The notes: a model not told the origin generated them from the letters alone. A stretch of 64,000 bases of DNA from Isoetes taiwanensis (GCA_021234155.1 JAJEKV010000006.1:10077003-10141002); one strand, 5' to 3'. Positions 10,801 to 22,545 are shown, counted from the first letter of the stretch. Program-made: numbers and translations.

Positions 10801-13066
10801 CTCCTCTGTGACAGCATCTTCCCCTTCTTGAGAATGGAGCCTTCCAAAATCTGCTACTTATCCCGGTTAAGCTAACATGAAATTTAAAATTCTTTTAACA
10901 AAGCAAAAGAGCGTGCCACTATCAACCTACTGCGGGCTAGCAGTCCCTATAAGAGGCATATATCATCAGCACCATAACAATGGAACTACTACGCTTGACA
11001 AATTGACTTAAAATGGCACTACCCTTCATTTTGTGATTCTTCAGAAAATATAGTGGGGACATTGTGCTGATCTTCCCTATTCTTAGACAAATCAAGCACC
11101 AAGAAAACAGAGAATGGGGAAGTGTGACACATATAGGATAGCCAAACAGCTGGTGCCAATGTATTCAGACAAATTATTACTTTCTAATATACATGGTGAC
11201 AAAATATTATGGAGTAAGGAGGATACTTGCATGAGGTGATAGCAATTTATTCCGTGCTTTACGTGGTGGTCTTCTCTGCCCATTAAATCCATCACACTCA
11301 AGCCCCATATCATCTAAATTTGTTGAACACCTGCAACGTTCTGCAACAAGTAAAACAGGCCTCACATACGTTCCTTATTACAAGAAGGCGTTTAAATACA
11401 AATATCTGATGCCTGAACTGTGGTTTGGTGCACCCCTTCTGTCCCTTGTAGTCAGTAAGAAGAATCTTTTCTGCCCCCCTTCTCTATAGATGTTATTTCT
11501 ATAGTGGCATCATGCTAAAGAGACATCATTGCTAAAGAAGCATCATTGCTAAAGAGGCACGATTTCTATAGTTTTAAACCAAGCTTCCTGAATGTATACA
11601 AACACTAATGAGTGCTTCTGAGATGAAAGTTCAAATAAGTCTTGAAGGAATTCTAAGAAAGGGTTGTATCATAGTAGAAGACAGTCATAACCCACCCAAA
11701 GGGGCACACAAGGCAAATGTTTTTTGAACGTTACAACATCAGTATTAATTTTTCTGTTTTGAACAAACCTGAATGTGCCAAGAATTGGCTTGCCTTGATA
11801 GGTCTCTTACAACCGTTACAAGTAACCTACAAAAAGTACGAAATTACGTGATCATAATTCTACATAGTAAGCTCTCATTGACTTATTAAAATTGAGTTGC
11901 TGGCTGTTGAGAGTATTTGGGCTCTTCTAGGCAATCCAAACTACGGGTTAAAATCGTGAATACAACTCAAATATATACCCCAGTGTCTTGAGAGATAAAT
12001 ACCTCAAGACAAATTAGCAACTCTCCTAATAATAAATAAAACATTCTTATAAGTAAGAATCTGCTTATTTGATCAGTTTCTACAGATTGATGGAGAATGT
12101 AGTTACCAAAGAGAACCTATCTGAAAGAGGTTCTTGATCAAACATATGCATATCTGCAAAAGCAGATCCAATAAATATATTAGTACCAGAAAAATAGGAC
12201 GACATAAAGCACCAGTATAACATTTAAAAGAAAGATATAATGACCCTCTTCTTCTAAAAAGTTAACTTCATCGGCTTCATCCATCTCCTTCTGCAAAGCC
12301 AGTCTTGCCGCCTTCTCTCCTGCAACATCTTCTGTATGTACAAAGATTACAGTCACATGTAAGAATCGACATGGTTAAAGGAACTCGGCAATAGGTACAC
12401 CTTGCATTGTTATAAATACTCAAGCACCTTATTTCATGTCAAACAAACGTGCCCAATAGTGAACCTAATCTCATCGTAAGATAATGGAAATGCCAACAAG
12501 ATATACATATGATACAAGAACTGAAAAAGCACATCCCCTATCTATATTATTCACTTCATAGTCAAGCTCATATATAATTCTTCTCCCTCTATAAAAAAAA
12601 CATCTGCTCCTCTGCATCTACCCCTTAGGGACATTACCAGAATTTGAGCTTGAATAATATATACATTTAGTGGATCATATCCACCACTTAGGGACAAAGG
12701 ATAAGAAAGATTAAGGTTTCGAACTTCTGGTGATTGTGCTCTATTCAGTATTTATGAAGAATAATAGCAGCAAATCTATTGCAGGAAAAAACATTGAAAA
12801 TGATCTGCAATATGTATAATTTGTATTCTCAAAGTCATTCGCTTAATTTCAGGAGAGGGCACACTCCTATCCTATACCCATTTGACATTCCGAATAAATT
12901 TTGCGAACAATGTAGGATCCTAATAAACTCTGGAACAAATTTACAAAGATTACAAACCTGGGTACGGCTCAGTGGCGGTGCCTCGAACAAGCAGCTTCTC
13001 CATGACAGCCATACGCCCTCTTCCAGGCCCATATCCTCTAGATAGAAACGTGCCGGATCCGCCCAT
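7899..13066 (-). CDS. nuclear protein with SGF11/ataxin-7-like zinc finger, 12 exons
   Basis: Exons by splice site and phase (minus strand): 13066-12958, 12331-12245, 12153-12107, 11826-11769, 11340-11227, 11076-11023, 10853-10734, 10570-10496, 9601-9505, 9146-9064, 8704-8484 and, less surely, 7949-7899. They sum to 1,116 bases, 371 residues, with all phases agreeing. The N-terminus MGGSGTFLSRG is followed by a helical acidic stretch, then a finger with Cys84, Cys87, His99 and Cys103 (CNGCKRPIKASQFLAHS), then a basic RRPPRKARNK segment, a Ser-rich linker and a conserved PQPLATRVYCLNHHDR block. The C-x2-C-x11-H-x3-C pattern and the KASQFAAH-like core resemble the SGF11 and ataxin-7 fingers of the SAGA deubiquitinase module. 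I recall a plant-conserved family with this layout but not its name. A chromatin role is inference. Exons 6 and 12 are the least certain. Confidence 0.75.
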
Positions 13067-13324
13067 AAATTTTTATGATGATTTTGCAGATGGCAAGCAA
13101 TTCAAAGTCCCAGAAAACAGAAAATCATTGGCAACTACGATCAAGCAGATTAGAATCCCAATGCTGATAGCTTTGAGCAACAAAATGAATTGCAGGTTTG
13201 ATCCATCGGATCAAAATGGAGAAAGAGGATGATGCTGCAACTTCTGCCAAGATTCACGTACAGGAATCTATGCAATGACCCACATAGACAAAGACCCACA
13301 TGGACAAAAGAAAATATCATTTGT

Positions 13325-13385
13325 CTTCTCTATCTATCTATCTGTCTATTCGTTGTATCTATTCGTTGTATCTGTCTATACGAGT
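13325..13385. repeat. TCTA/TCTG-type microsatellite
   Basis: A degenerate run of TCTA, TCTG and ATTCGTTGTATC units upstream of the zinc-finger gene. No function is apparent. Confidence 0.5.
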
Positions 13386-13455
13386 TGTTGCCACAACTCG
13401 TATGTGTCTGGAGTACATTCCACGTAAAGTAGTATTTTGGTTATTTTTCTACAAT

Positions 13456-13720
13456 ACGTAAAATCAAGGTAGCAGCAATTCAGCTGCGTCCATCAATCAC
13501 GCCTCGCCACGTGTCACCTATTCTTTTGAAGAATGTCAAAGAAAATTTCAAGCAAGGACGAGCTAAGTTTTACTGCGGCGTTCTTCCTGCGTTCTTCTTT
13601 CAGCCGAAGATTCTGAGTTTTCACCCCACATTCTGGAGCTTTCACCTCGAATTCTGGCCGATTCACCTCGCATTCTGCCAGATTTTACCTCGCTGAATTG
13701 CTGCTACCTTGATTTCACGT
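13456..13720. mobile_element. 265-base fold-back MITE
   Basis: Terminal inverted repeats of 29 bases at 13456-13484 and 13692-13720 differ at one position. They begin ACGTRAAATCAAGG and end GCAATTCAGC. Before the right arm are three imperfect repeats of about 25 bases built on ATTCTG and TTCACCTCG. I see no unambiguous target duplication, so the superfamily is open. Confidence 0.75.
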
Positions 13721-13723
13721 TTT

Positions 13724-13825
13724 AAGAATCACCTCTTACCTGTGATTCTGGTGTGTCAACGCCGCCTCCGCCTAACGGCGTCGGCAGCGTTTCCACACCA
13801 GAATCACAGGTAAGAGGTGATTCTT
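13724..13825. repeat. perfect 32-base inverted repeat made of AATCAC motifs
   Basis: Arms at 13724-13755 and 13794-13825 are exact reverse complements, with a 38-base GC-rich loop. The arms contain AGAATCACC and GTGATTCTG, the core motif of the MULE arrays elsewhere in the window. It lies three bases from the right end of the neighbouring MITE. The structure would form a strong hairpin in RNA or extruded DNA. Confidence 0.85.
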
Positions 13826-13849
13826 ATATACGGAAAGAATTTATCACGT

Positions 13850-14080
13850 CCAACAAAAACGACTCAAAATATGGACACCCTTAATGGCGGAATCACATCT
13901 ACTTCATAATGCCAGAATCCCTCCCACATGGAATCACAACCTTATATTTCGTCAGACGGAATCACTTGTGAGAATATTCCACCCCACAAAAATCCCCAAT
14001 GAGATATTCACCCAGAAGGAATATCCCATGGGTTAAAGGAATCACGTCTACAAGATTCCTCCAAGAAGTATCACTGCCAA
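13850..14080. repeat. relic GGAATCAC repeat array
   Basis: GGAATCAC recurs at 13889, about 13940 and about 13980, then more loosely to 14075, alternating with GATTCC-like or ATTCC-like halves. The spacing and motif match the MULE subterminal arrays at 21.4, 27.4 and 38 kb. No matching second terminus was found nearby, so I take it as a remnant. Confidence 0.55.
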
Positions 14081-14279
14081 GAAGCAAAAGAAAAGCAACC
14101 CCAGCATAGTTATAAGGGACCGGAAGGAGGGAGATGTCCCACCTTCATCATCTGACACTGAGTCAAATGATGCTTATAGGATTCCAAATGTTCAAGCAGG
14201 TGAAAAAGCAAACTGTTACCATGGATTCAGCAAGAACCGACTAGAACATGGGAGAATTCAAAAGGGGTTTTTGTCGTAG
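14070..14279 (+). other. possible exon fragment beside the array
   Basis: An open frame of 69 codons reads ITAKKQKKSNPSIVIRDRKE, then a Ser/Asp-rich stretch (PPSSSDTESND), and ends at a stop at 14277-14279. A possible donor GCAG|GTGAAA lies at 14201. Its composition is more protein-like than the surroundings, and its place next to a MULE-type array would fit a captured exon. I do not recognise the family and there is no start codon in context. Confidence 0.25.
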
Positions 14280-17200
14280 AGTTTTTTCAAGGGGCTACAA
14301 CGTGATTTTCGACCAAAATAGCAGTAAAACTGGCCGGCTTTGTGCGCTTACACATTGAAGGACCTTCCTTGCTTCAGAAAACATGGATTTTTGAGGCGAA
14401 TTGCTAAAATATCTCTATTTTTTCCATACTTGATCCTGTGCCCAAGATGTCAAAGCTTGGGATTGACTAAACATTTGTTGTATATTGTTCCTTTCAATGA
14501 AAATCCATCACTTTGGTAAGAGGCTCCTTGCTCATTTGAGTTAAACATACAAAAATAAGTTATATTGTGATGTATGATTAAATTTCTAGTGAAACAAGAT
14601 GTGCATCTTTTTTTGAAATTCAGATCTGCATATTTTAAAGCCTTGTGAAGTGTTAAAAAAAAAAAAAAAAAAAAAAAAACCTTCAAGTCTAGTACAGACC
14701 AGACCATTAAACTTAATCAAGACATTTGTCTAAATCAAGATTCAATTTGCAGCTCTCAATACATACAGGTGTATATGCATTAAGAGATAGACCTGGTTAC
14801 ATCTTTTATCATGTCCTTTTTTCATGTCATTCATATATTCAATAGTTTGTGAAGAACAAAACATATACCAGTTTTTTCCATTCAAAAAGTTTTTTTTTAT
14901 TCCAATAACAACTCCAAAATATTCAAATGACTATAATTTACCTTATAACTAGTGGATGTACCACCAAAATACAATCATCATTGCAAGTTTTCAAATGTAA
15001 CCATTGTTGCTCCACTATAGATAATAGCATAGCCCAAACGCTTCAAAGTCATCATGTGTTGAAAACAAAACAGAGAGCAGACGACCCTGTTACCTGCAGT
15101 AGAACCAAAGGACGGTTAGCCAAGTTCATGGGTAAGAGCCTAAGCTACTAGCAGGCGTCATGGGGTCCTTCACACTGCTTATAATCAGAAAAATATTCAA
15201 AATAAAAGATTAATACACTATAAAGTTGACACAACATATCTTCATTACAAAGATCTTGCAACCAAGTTCATAACAAGGCTTATGTAATCAAAGCAAATCA
15301 AACAAGTGGGCATCATCCATATTCCCCCCATTATAAGCTCAAATTTCAGTTCAAATCAACTTTTATTATCTATATTAAGCAGCATATGACTTTAGTCTAC
15401 AACATACTATATTTTTTCATGTTCTGCTGCATAAGCCAATTTTCCAATCCTTCAAGCCCATTAGATCAAGAGTACATGGTCATCATACATCCAAGACTAT
15501 TTTAATTTTATCCAAACTGGATCTGTTTACTAACAAAAGCACAAATGCATTGATCATAGTCAGTGCAAGCAAGCACTAGTAATGTTCTGTCCAGATCTGC
15601 GCTCTTATTTTATCTAGCTATTTAGCAACCATTATCTTGCAACCAGCAAATAGCTTACATGCTAGAAATCTCTAGATTACATGGTACTTCTAGTTATGCA
15701 CAATTTTTTGTGTCATACTTAATAGCTCAGTGGAGTTTAACCATATATTAGTAACAGAAATATCAATCTGAGCTCTGTTCGTAAAACAAAGGTTACAATC
15801 AAAGCACAAAATGTCAAACGCAACGTTAAAGCAATAATGAAGCTAACAGTCATATACTGATCATGCAGAAGTTCATATTGTGAATATTACACAAATGCCA
15901 AATGGCCAAATAAATAATCCTCAAACTTGAATAGACTGTATGATCATATGATTTGCCGTCGACTCCATCGCCATTTTCTCCACATGGATGCATATCATTT
16001 GAATATCCCTGGACCTTATTATGAGTTTCAACAATATGTTTTCATCCATAGCCCGCCCAGGATCAGACCCAAGCACCATAGCATGCCATAGCCATCTCTT
16101 GCATTTATGCTCAAGCATCTTGCGCCTTAAGGAATCGGCAAGATATGGTGCCGAATTTCTCCAGTTGGTTTACCCTAGATATTTAGCCATTTGCCCTAAA
16201 TTCCCTTTTCTCCCAATATTGCATGTCAAGAAAAATATAAATTCCTTACGTTAAGGTCACATGGTTAAAATTAAAAGTATCCTTTTGTCCCTACATCTTG
16301 TATCGTCCACCATATCCGATATAGTCTTATCCCATATGGTGTGATACTACACGTTAGCATATGAAAATCTTACACCCTTGTCTCAAGAATGTCCAATGTT
16401 AGCATATGCAAAATTTAGACCCTTGTCTCAAAAATATGAAAACATGAATGCACACAAGCAACTCATTTGTTTCAAACTACTTTTGTTAATCCATCAATGA
16501 ATTTACCATCCTTGTCTTGTATAATGTAACAACATATGTTCGCACATACTCTTGTTCGTATGCCACTAGCGTATTAGCACTTAGCCCATAGCAAACAAGC
16601 TATCTTCTCATCTTAGAGTACTACATGCTATCTTAGAGCACTACATGGTACAACCGTTTCAAGAACTACACCATTGCCTCAAAGATGTGAAAACATGAGT
16701 CCACATCGGCTATCCATGCATCCACACATGCCAGTTCATGAACTTATATTGTGTAGGTTACCATGTCATATTAAAAAAGGGGGGGGGGGCAAGTTTAAGC
16801 GTCATATTGTACTTGGCATATAGATCTTGTGCACATGGGCAGGGTTTTATCAACACCCTACCCTATACAAAAAACATTCAAAAAATTCTTCAAAAAAAGG
16901 TTTGGGTCATTAAATTTCAGTTCTCCAAATTTGTGAGAGTTTGCTATTGAAAAAAAAAATTACCTTTTGAACAAATTTGCATCTTTTTATCAAATGCGCC
17001 TGATGCCCCTTACTTGCAGGCCCGTCAGAAACTATAACAGATGTCAGAATTAAAAAAAGATTCGATCTATTCAACTTATAAAAACTTGCTTGCTAAGGTT
17101 TGTGAGAGTTGGGACAAAGTGTTGGAAAAATCTCATTATCTGCTTCATCTGCAAAACTTTGCTTCCTGGCAAGAGTATTGATCAAGATTTGACTTGGTCA

Positions 17201-17529
17201 GGTTTGCAAAATTGAGCATCTTCTGCATATTTTTTTGCATCATACCTTTGAACATAGATTTTTTGCATGTCAAAGCATCTTTTTGAGTTTGAATTGCATT
17301 AAAATTTGAGCCTAAGAACAAATGGCATAGGTTTCGTTGAGGTCACCTTTTTCTTATTTTGGGAACGCACTTTTAACTCAAAATTTGAGCTTTTTCTTAG
17401 CAATCTTTTTGCATAGAGTGATTGCCTCTAGTAATTTGGAGGTCCTGAACGATTGAGGTTGAAGTTTGCCAGAAATACCTTTAACATTTTGGAGGTCCTA
17501 CTGAGACTCTTCCTGGATCTTAGGAACTC
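14280..17529. other. AT-rich intergenic region
   Basis: No convincing gene. It holds a long poly-A tract at about 14657-14680, a G run near 16783-16790 after a run of A, and many unsupported frames. One possible exon at 15.92-16.17 kb is listed separately. Confidence 0.4.
15921..16172 (-). other. possible orphan exon
   Basis: On the minus strand an open frame includes NSAPYLADSLRRKMLEHKCK, then RWLWHAMVLGSDPGRAMDEN and ILLKLIIRSRD. The composition is protein-like and a possible donor AATAAG|GTCC follows. I do not recognise the family and found no partner exons. It could be a gene fragment carried by a transposon. Confidence 0.25.
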
Positions 17530-18347
17530 ATGGCTTCAAGGAGAAACAATGATGGTGTTGATCATGTAGAGACATAAGAGAACCTTGAAACCTCTGCTGC
17601 ACCACAAGAATTGGTTATTTAAGTTGAGTCAGGTATGCCTTGTCACTATTTTGAGCTCAATGTACCAATTTTTTATCCTACTTTTGATCAAAGCATCAAT
17701 GCTAACAACTTTTTAAAGACTTTTTTGAATAATATTACCAAGAGTGCGGCTACAAGAAAGGATGTAAATTTTCAGAATTCAAGAAGTGCTTTAAGAATGA
17801 TGAAGTGAGATCATGGCTTGAGTATGTGATTGGCATAGATGCTAATTCTTAGGAGGAGATTGTAAAGAAATTCTTGGCAAGGTTTGGTAAGCTTCTTGAC
17901 CCTCAACATTTGATATTTGAGTTGCAGACCTTCCACATCAAGGATGGTGAGACTATTCATCAATATATGGAAAGATTTAACTTGTATCTTGTGAAGTGTC
18001 AAGTAAACCATGTGCCTAACCATACTAATAGAGGATTGAGCATCAGAACAAGGGTGCACAGAAAAATGCTCAAGATACAAAAGCAAGAGGGATTTGACAC
18101 CATACATAAGGCCTTTACGAAGGCCACTAAAATTATTGATATGCTCTCTTATCCTCATGATGATTTACATGCTTCTAATGATACTTTTTTTCTAGATTAT
18201 GAGCAAGAATACATGGGATGTGGTCTTGTACCAATCTATGTTATTCAAAAGGACAAGAGGAAGCCAAGGATGGAGGATGCAGGCAACCCTGATGTCAGGG
18301 CTGAGATATCCAAGGTATCCGAAGCCTTGGCTGAGGTTACAAAATAG
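17530..18347 (+). pseudogene. retrotransposon gag-like relic
   Basis: A frame starting MASRRNNDGV at 17530 stops after 15 codons. A 157-residue frame at 17874-18347 reads MARFGKLLDPQHLIFELQT, then IKDGETIHQYMERFNLYL. This is the layout of plant LTR-retrotransposon gag (RF, then ELQ, then a conserved Y-x-x-RF segment). Homologous text between the two is frame-broken. No LTR or primer-binding site was found, so the relic cannot be bounded. Confidence 0.5.
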
Positions 18348-18422
18348 CTCCAAGTGATGAAGGATTCAAGACCCGAGAAGAGAACCTATCCTCCATGTGC
18401 TCATTGCTCAAAAAATACTCAT

Positions 18423-18478
18423 TCTTCAATCCTAAAAATTGTTTTAATTCTCCTAGGTCGGACATTTGGAACCATGCC
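18423..18478 (-). pseudogene. copia RT fragment, downstream piece
   Basis: The minus strand reads AWFQMSDLGELKQFLGLKN, matching the FxMxDLGxLxYFLG motif that follows YVDD in Ty1/copia reverse transcriptase. It is the downstream part of the RT whose upstream part lies at 20079-20320. About 1.6 kb of unrelated LINE-like sequence separates them. Confidence 0.7.
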
Positions 18479-18539
18479 TTTAACAAGTCTTTGCAAGTAA
18501 TTCATGCATTTGCCACTACATGTAGAAGGAAGGAAGGAA

Positions 18540-20090
18540 GAAAATTTTAACGTCCACGGAACCCAATCAGGTTATGGGACCAGAACAAACAAAGGGGGCA
18601 TAAGCCCTAACAGATCAGAGGGCCGAAGCCCAAAAAAGTAGAACATGGGGTCCAAGCTCCGTTTCAACACAGAAATAACCAAACCAGAACGAAACAAAAA
18701 AAAAAATACAGAGCTATACAGTAAGTGCCCATGGATCAGATGGCCACTGATCTCGAATGATAGCTTGACCTCCCCTATAAACAGCCCACTTCCGCTATAG
18801 GCGAGCCTCTCGCACACGACATAACTCTTCTTTCCGTCTACAGAGCTGTGCTGGAGTCAAGTCTTCCTGGACGGAGAAAGTGGTTCCTTTCAAATGGTTG
18901 CCATGTTGCAGGATGTGCAATCGGGAAAGAGCATCTTGAAAGCGCACCAAGAGGTGACGAGGGACGGTCGACCCAAGATCGCTCCAACCCACTGGTCGGA
19001 GACAATACCATGTGCTTGGATATGCATCACCGGGTAAAAAAGCGTGCGGCTTCATCTCGTAGCAAGAGAATCACCCGTCTCCGAATACCCACAACACGTA
19101 GGTTCAAGTATGCATCCTCGTGCAAAGTATGTGTGGATCCTCGTGACGCCGCCATCATCTTTAGGCATATCATTCACATGGTCGGGCCCAAAGATGCGGG
19201 ATCCATGTACTCGCTATCGCCTCGTGCATATCATTCACATGCTCAGGGCAGGCATTGTGCTAGACACCGGTGGCAAAGATTATGATCTACCGGGTCGCGG
19301 GCCCACGATTGTAGCAATAACTCTAGAAGCCGCACCCAGCCAGAAGGGTAACCGAGCGCATATTGCCGCGGACAAGGATGATGAGAGCATACCGCTCAGA
19401 GGCCGGGCTAGGGATATTCGGATGCAAAAGTGCAGTTCATCCCGAGCATCAAGCCTATCTAGCGCGGCATTCAGGGACGCATCAGGAACTGGTTGTGGAT
19501 CCGGCTGGGACAGAATAGGACGCTGGGGCCCAAAAGAAGGGGCTGCCTGGAGATAGGGCTCTATCGTGGGATCATAAGGCTTACCAGATGACACAGGCAC
19601 CGTGATAAGGTTCTTTGCCTTATGGGTCTCTCCGGGCCGCACGCTTGATTATCTTGGTCATGCTGAGGCTATGTTTGGGGGTGCCAAAGTTTGAGGGGTC
19701 TCTGGCTGCCTGAAGGGTGCTTAGAATCCAATTTGGGGACTCCAAAAAGCGGGCAGAGCACCTTTTGGGCATTTGGGGGTTTTGGGGCTAGAGAGAGATT
19801 GTAAACCCTAGAGAGAGAAAACCGGAAAGGGGCAAATCAAGGGGGTCTATGCAAGGGCAGTGAGGGCGCGATGCTAAGAGCAATACTGGGACACAAAACA
19901 GTCCAAAATAATTCAAAGCAATCCAAAACCTGGTACCTATGGCCGATGCTGTGGATGGAAATCCTTGCTGGCCCGAGGCTGGGGCTGGTAACCTCGGAGT
20001 AGAACGGAACCAGATCCGATTCTGTATCTTGATGCTAACTCCCTGGTACGGAGTTACATGAGCATGGCCTCAAGGCCTTCAGAGCTTAGG
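18540..20090 (-). mobile_element. LINE ORF1-like element inserted in copia RT
   Basis: On the minus strand the segment starts with a CT-rich leader containing CTCTCTCTAGGGTTT (about 19,810), then MTKIIKRAARRDP near 19,655. A frame-broken ORF follows, ending QEDLTPAQLCRRKEELCR, then KWAVYRGGQAIIRD. The last parts match the C-terminal domain of plant LINE ORF1 proteins (DDLTPEQRKxRR, then GKxAxxRGxRLxIxD). The 3' end is TTCCGTGGACGTTAAAA, near-identical to tails at 2.4 and 38.9 kb. There is no reverse transcriptase. I found no clean target duplication, so the exact ends are approximate. Confidence 0.5.
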
Positions 20091-20320
20091 CGCAGCAATT
20101 ATGCAAGAACTATCATGATCTTGATACTTATATAAATTTCCATCATTTCTTAACTTCTCAAAACCTTGTTCCATGAGAAATTTGTCCATGCAGATATACC
20201 ATTCCCTTGGGGATTGTTTGAGGCCATAAACTGCTTTATTCAACTTCCAAACTTTGTTGTGATCTACTTTAAATCCAGGTGCTTGCTTCATGAATATGTT
20301 TTCTTCCAATATTGTTTTCT
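20079..20320 (-). pseudogene. copia RT fragment, upstream piece
   Basis: A 76-residue minus-strand frame contains FMKQAPGFKVDHNKVWKLNK, then AVYGLKQSPREWY. These are the MKQPPGF and KLxKALYGLKQAPRxWY blocks of Ty1/copia reverse transcriptase. The frame loses similarity at about 20,090, just before the YVDD motif would appear, where the LINE-like insertion starts. Confidence 0.75.
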
Positions 20321-21141
20321 ATAGAGAAGATCATGCTGAGGTAATGTTTCTGATTCCGATCTGAGCTCCGGATGCATTTGATTTGTCACTTCTAGATTTC
20401 TGTGAGTTGGTTCAAATATTTGGAGAATCAGAATCAGATATTATATTGGCTATATTTGCTCAAGTCCAATAAGCCAGTTTTTTCAGAAGGCTTGCTACTA
20501 GTTTTTTCAGAGGGTTCGCTTGCCTTGATGACGAACATAAGAAGAAGAGCACTTGATGGGGTAAACTTGCTCAGGCATGTGGTTAAGGGAGGCCAACTCT
20601 CACCTCTCGGGATCATGGCAACTAACCCTTTCGGCCTGCCGATCATTTGCCATAATCCCCTCCGAGGGGAGGGTTATCCTCCTCTTAGCTCAAGCCTCTT
20701 GTCTCCATAGGAATAATATAATTATTCACCAAACATATCAAATCCCAACAATAAACTGAAGGCTCAAATTTTCCTAAATGCAATTTCATTGTGAAATACA
20801 AATCGTCCAAATGTGGACTAAAAATGAGGAGATTGTGAACGATTCTCTCCCAACCAAATGAACCTAAAACAAGGAGAAGATTGTCAACGATCATCTCCAA
20901 ACCAAATGAACCTAAAACAAGGAGAAGATTGCCACCAATCATGTCCAAATTCTTTTTTAGGAAATGATGTAGACTTCTTAACAACCTGGCCCTCAAGTTT
21001 TAAGGCTGAGATCATATCTCAGTCGTTGATTGCAAGAGTGTTACCCACCAATAACACAATTAAAGGTGCATAAACACCTAGTTTATTATACCAAATAGCT
21101 ATAAACACCTAGCTTGTCACCATAAAACCAATACAAAACCG
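20321..21141. repeat. intergenic with 48-base tandem repeat
   Basis: Between about 20816 and 20945 there are two good and one poorer copy of a 48-base unit containing ACCAAATGAACCTAAAACAA (20853 and 20901). The 102-residue frame at 20402-20710 is GC-rich and protein-like in part, but I recognise no family and see no start or splice context. Confidence 0.55.
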
Positions 21142-21225
21142 CTATAAAACTCTCGGGACCAGGTTGTTAAGGCGGATAAACCACTATAAAACTCTCGGGC
21201 CCAGGTTGTTAAGGCGGATAACACC
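21142..21225. repeat. 42-base tandem duplication
   Basis: Two copies of a 42-base unit, CTATAAAACTCTCGGG then CCAGGTTGTTAAGGCGGATA, start at 21142 and 21184, with one or two differences. They lie just upstream of the palindrome into which the MULE inserted. Confidence 0.8.
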
Positions 21226-21273
21226 CTGGAACGAGGGTGTTATGCCCTATTATAACAATAGGGCATAACACCC
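21218..21273. repeat. left half of a palindrome that served as MULE target
   Basis: The segment begins ATAACACCCTGG, contains AGGGTGTTATGCCCTATT and then its inverted text AATAGGGCATAACACCC. The remaining arm, ending CCAGGGTGTTAT, is found at 23249-23265 beyond the MULE. The two halves are the parts of one long fold-back, and the last nine bases, ATAACACCC, are the target duplication. Confidence 0.75.
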
Positions 21274-21889
21274 GGGTGAAAATATCTTTACCCTGGTTTT
21301 GGTTGATTCCATCGCGGTGAAACTCTCCCGCGGAATCACTAACCCTCCTGCCCCGTTATCCGTACCCTCTTGCCCCGTTATCCGTACCTGCCCCATTATC
21401 CGTACCTGACAGGCTCCATTTTATACCTTCCGGCGGAATCACGTCTGCGAAATACCGCCGGACGGAATCACCACCATTTTATTCTACGCGATGGAATCAC
21501 ATGGAATTGATCCTGCGGGGTGGAATCACCATATACCGTAATATTCTTCCCCGTGGAATCACCGCGTACGATAACATTCTACCCCGTGGAATCACCGCGC
21601 AAATATTCTTCCCCGTGGAATCACCGCATAAATATTCTGTCCCGTGGAATCACTGCGTACTATTCCCTCCCGTGGAATCACCGCGTACTATTCCTTGGGA
21701 AGGAATCACCTGGAGAAGCCCAATGTTTGCCATTTTCAATTTCTGGAGATGAGCGGCAGATTTTTAAGGTATAACTTATATTTTTGCTTGCAAAGCAAGC
21801 AGGGTGGATTGAAGTGGAAGAAAATATAAACCTATGCTACTGCATATTTGGTGTGCCTGTCCATTGTTATTCTATGCACTGCCCAGAAT

Positions 21890-21962
21890 TTTTATGGATG
21901 GGGATTTGAACCCCTTGCCAATATCGGCAATGCCATGGCCACTTTAAAGCAAGAACAAAAAA
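21890..21962 (-). mobile_element. possible tRNA-derived SINE head
   Basis: The minus strand shows AGTGGCCATGGCATTG, an A-box-like segment, and 25 bases later AGGGGTTCAAATCCCC, a B-box-like T-arm. The intervening bases do not fold as a tRNA, so a SINE remnant inside the MULE is more likely than a tRNA gene. Confidence 0.35.
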
Positions 21963-22413
21963 TAAGGAACATGGTATTTTAAAGCAAGAACAACATAAGA
22001 ACTCGGGCCAGAAACGGAATTGGGGCTCCAATTTTTCAGGGAACCAAGTAAATAAACTGGTCTTATATCTATCCTCGCTCTGTGACAATTGTCAAACCGG
22101 AAACAGAGTAATTCCAAGCAACCGAAAACTGGATTCAAGCCCCAATGCAGGCGGACCCAATACAGAAATCGATTATGTAGGGGCGAAGAAATGGAAAAAA
22201 TGAGGAAATGGGCCAATCCGGCACCGTTTTCCAATCAATCAAGGAATAAATCAACGCCGGAATGGGATGAATCAGAGATAAAAAGGATCAGATCAGAAAA
22301 ATGAAGCAGATACCGCGGAATGGAGATGATATGTAAAAATGTGGATGAAGGCAGAAAAAATGTGGGATTAACCATGGGATATGTAAAAAAATGCAGAAGG
22401 ATTAACAGGGTCT

Positions 22414-22545
22414 GTGAAAAATGTGATTTTCAAAGCAAGAATCGACCAAAGTTTGGTCCAAATCAAGGACCAGGGTGGGCTTTCCCGCCTGATCAAGGCT
22501 CTGTTCCGGAAGCAAAGATTTATGCTTAACAAAAGCTGGGATTTT
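22414..22545 (-). pseudogene. captured CTD-phosphatase (FCP1/SCP-like) exon fragment
   Basis: The minus-strand frame contains GKPTLVLDLDQTLVDSCFEN. This matches the DLDETLVHS signature of FCP1/SCP-type HAD phosphatases, in which the first Asp of DxDxT forms the phospho-enzyme; the DLDQT here keeps both Asp and Thr. The reading frame ends soon after (NHIFHRPC, stop), where the family would continue for over 100 residues. An upstream Cys/Arg-rich frame to 22797 is not family-like. Placed inside a MULE without transposase, it is best read as a transduplicated exon. Whether it is transcribed cannot be told here. Confidence 0.65.

Noticed and set aside
18795-19556. Plus-strand frames of 145 and 170 residues
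   Set aside because: They lie antisense to the LINE ORF1-like segment, whose minus strand carries the recognisable C-terminal motifs.
21890-21962. Functional tRNA gene
   Set aside because: A- and B-box-like parts are too close and no cloverleaf forms; treated as a possible SINE remnant.
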